NCBI RefSeq assembly: GCF_007971525.1 | Contig: NZ_CP042437.1 | Location: forward strand, 4,526,001 to 4,590,000 | Length of the DNA stretch: 64,000 bases | Origin: Mucilaginibacter ginsenosidivorax | GTDB lineage: Bacteria > Bacteroidota > Bacteroidia > Sphingobacteriales > Sphingobacteriaceae | Direction of reading: 5' to 3' | In this document: positions 62,777 to 64,000 of the stretch, piece after piece | How the letters are laid out: each line of letters starts with the position of its first letter | How positions within the stretch are numbered: position 1 is the stretch's first letter | The notes under the pieces: model-generated | What the model was told of the DNA's origin: nothing | Database searches by the model: none | Seen by the model: only the letters and a program-made list of their open reading frames with translations | Translations under genes and position numbers: made by a program

Positions 62777-64000
62777 ATGGAATTACGCGACATACAAAGG
62801 GTTTACCTGGTGGGCATTGGCGGCATCGGGATGAGCGGCCTGGCCCGCTATTTCCAGCATTTGGGTTGTATTGTTTGCGGTTACGATAAAACAGTTACCG
62901 ACTTAACCAACGATTTACACAACGAGGGTATTCAGATTTGTTTTGAGGATAATGCCGATTGTATCCCAATCAGCTTCCAGGAGCCATCTGCAGATACACT
63001 CATTATTTATACACCGGCCATCCCTAAGGATTCGGCGGTGCTTAACTATTTTAAAAATAAAGGGTTCGAGCTGTATAAACGTTCGCAGGTTTTGGGTTTA
63101 ATCAGCAAAAGCTCTTTCACTATAGCCGTTGCCGGTACGCATGGCAAAACCACCACTTCAACCATGGTGGCGCATTTGTTAAAGGCATCGGGTAATGATT
63201 GTTCGGCTTTTTTGGGCGGTATATCGTCAAACTACCAAACCAATGTGCTTTATGGCAAAAACAATGTAATGGTTGTTGAGGCTGATGAGTACGACCGTTC
63301 GTTTTTAACATTGTTCCCGGACGTGGCCATCATCACATCCATGGATGCCGATCATTTGGATATTTATGGCGATCATCAACATTTAACAGAATCGTTTAAA
63401 CTATTTGCATCGCAGATAAAAAGCGGCGGTACACTGGTACACAAAAAAGGCCTGCCTTTAGATACCGGTTATACTTATGCCCTGGAAGATGCAACGGCCG
63501 ATGCGCATGCGGCAAACATCTGTATTGAGGGTGGCGACTTTTACTTTGATTTTATCAACGCCGCTATCAGCATCCCCGGCATAAAAATGGGCATTGCCGG
63601 TACGCACAATATCGAAAACGCCGTAGCTGCTATCGAAGCTGTTTTAAGACTGGATATTCCGGCCGATTCAATTAAAAATGCCCTTGGATCATTCCGCGGT
63701 GTTAAACGCAGGTTTGAGTACATCGTAAAAACACCGGGACATATTTATATTGACGATTATGCACATCATCCCGAAGAATTGAGGGCCTGTATATCATCGG
63801 TAAAAAGGCTATATCCTGACAAAAAGCTTACGGCTATTTTTCAGCCTCACCTGTACACCCGTACCCGTGATTTTGCCGATGGTTTTGCCGAGGTGCTGAG
63901 CATGGTTGATGAGCTGATACTGCTGGATATTTACCCGGCCCGCGAGTTGCCTATTGAAGGGGTTACTTCAGGTATGCTGCTTAACAAAATGTCGCTGGTC
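62777..64000 (+). CDS. murC: UDP-N-acetylmuramate:L-alanine ligase MurC, 3' end outside the window
   Basis: Joins L-alanine to UDP-MurNAc, the first amino-acid step of the stem peptide. The 408 visible codons include VYLVGIGGIGMSGLARYF at the start, the ATP loop TIAVAGTHGKTTTSTM near residue 120, EADEYDRSFL near 172, DADHLDIYGDH near 193 and YIDDYAHHPEEL near 330. The frame stays open to the right edge, where the last 50 or so residues are missing. It is the last visible gene of the cluster. Confidence 0.96.
   Translation, partial: MELRDIQRVYLVGIGGIGMSGLARYFQHLGCIVCGYDKTVTDLTNDLHNEGIQICFEDNADCIPISFQEPSADTLIIYTPAIPKDSAVLNYFKNKGFELYKRSQVLGLISKSSFTIAVAGTHGKTTTSTMVAHLLKASGNDCSAFLGGISSNYQTNVLYGKNNVMVVEADEYDRSFLTLFPDVAIITSMDADHLDIYGDHQHLTESFKLFASQIKSGGTLVHKKGLPLDTGYTYALEDATADAHAANICIEGGDFYFDFINAAISIPGIKMGIAGTHNIENAVAAIEAVLRLDIPADSIKNALGSFRGVKRRFEYIVKTPGHIYIDDYAHHPEELRACISSVKRLYPDKKLTAIFQPHLYTRTRDFADGFAEVLSMVDELILLDIYPARELPIEGVTSGMLLNKMSLV

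Overview
The window looks like chromosomal DNA of a Bacteroidota species, most likely Sphingobacteriaceae (Mucilaginibacter/Pedobacter-like). This is inferred from TAnnTTTG-type promoter boxes, an UpxY-type NusG paralogue in a polysaccharide operon, a TonB receptor with a carboxypeptidase-regulatory-like N-terminal domain, a long MraY, a PASTA-tailed FtsI and the absence of strong Shine-Dalgarno sites. No rRNA, tRNA, CRISPR array, insertion sequence or phage gene was seen.

Region 1 (1-35720, minus strand) is one very long surface-polysaccharide operon read right to left. It starts with wza and wzc, then an UpxY/RfaH-type antiterminator, an AsnB-type amidotransferase, a GT4, the Wzm/Wzt ABC exporter, two methyltransferase-like proteins and about twenty glycosyltransferases. 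These include a GT11 fucosyltransferase, a GT61, a GT32-like, a CgeB-like and several unclassified GT-A proteins. It also carries two FkbM methyltransferases, a hexapeptide acetyltransferase, a membrane O-acyltransferase and a Wzy-like polymerase, and it runs off the left edge inside another GT4. Most genes touch or overlap. The clear breaks are a 660-bp repeat cluster (5613-6272), a 132-bp repeat-bearing gap (8440-8571) and a hairpin-rich 161-bp gap after the antiterminator (31827-31987). The locus mixes parts of Wzy-dependent and ABC-dependent export.

Region 2 (35820-41865) is divergent from it: a GT2 and a WecA/MraY-like phosphosugar transferase that could start the glycan on undecaprenyl phosphate, then gap, a lipoprotein, a GNAT, pgk and another GNAT. 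A perfect 19-bp bidirectional terminator closes it.

Region 3 (41915-51220) is secreted and envelope functions: a GH18 lipoprotein with a beta/gamma-crystallin-like tail, a CocE/NonD-family peptidase/esterase, a small lipoprotein, a polysaccharide deacetylase, and a TonB siderophore receptor with a PepSY membrane protein, preceded by paired Fur-like dyads. Two small antitoxin-like genes follow on the minus strand; one is broken by two single-base frameshifts.

Region 4 (52050-64000, plus strand) is the division and cell wall (dcw) cluster mraZ-rsmH-ftsL-ftsI-murE-mraY-murD-ftsW-murG-murC (murC cut by the right edge). A three-box MraZ operator sits upstream. Genes up to murE overlap. From mraY on, the gaps are filled by C/G-rich palindromic repeats that reach the start codons of murD and ftsW and are actually translated at the start of murG. 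The murD copy has seven G where murG has eight, which decides whether MurD carries the same N-terminal extension. I regard this repeat/essential-gene fusion as the most unusual feature; I saw no clearly new multi-gene system.
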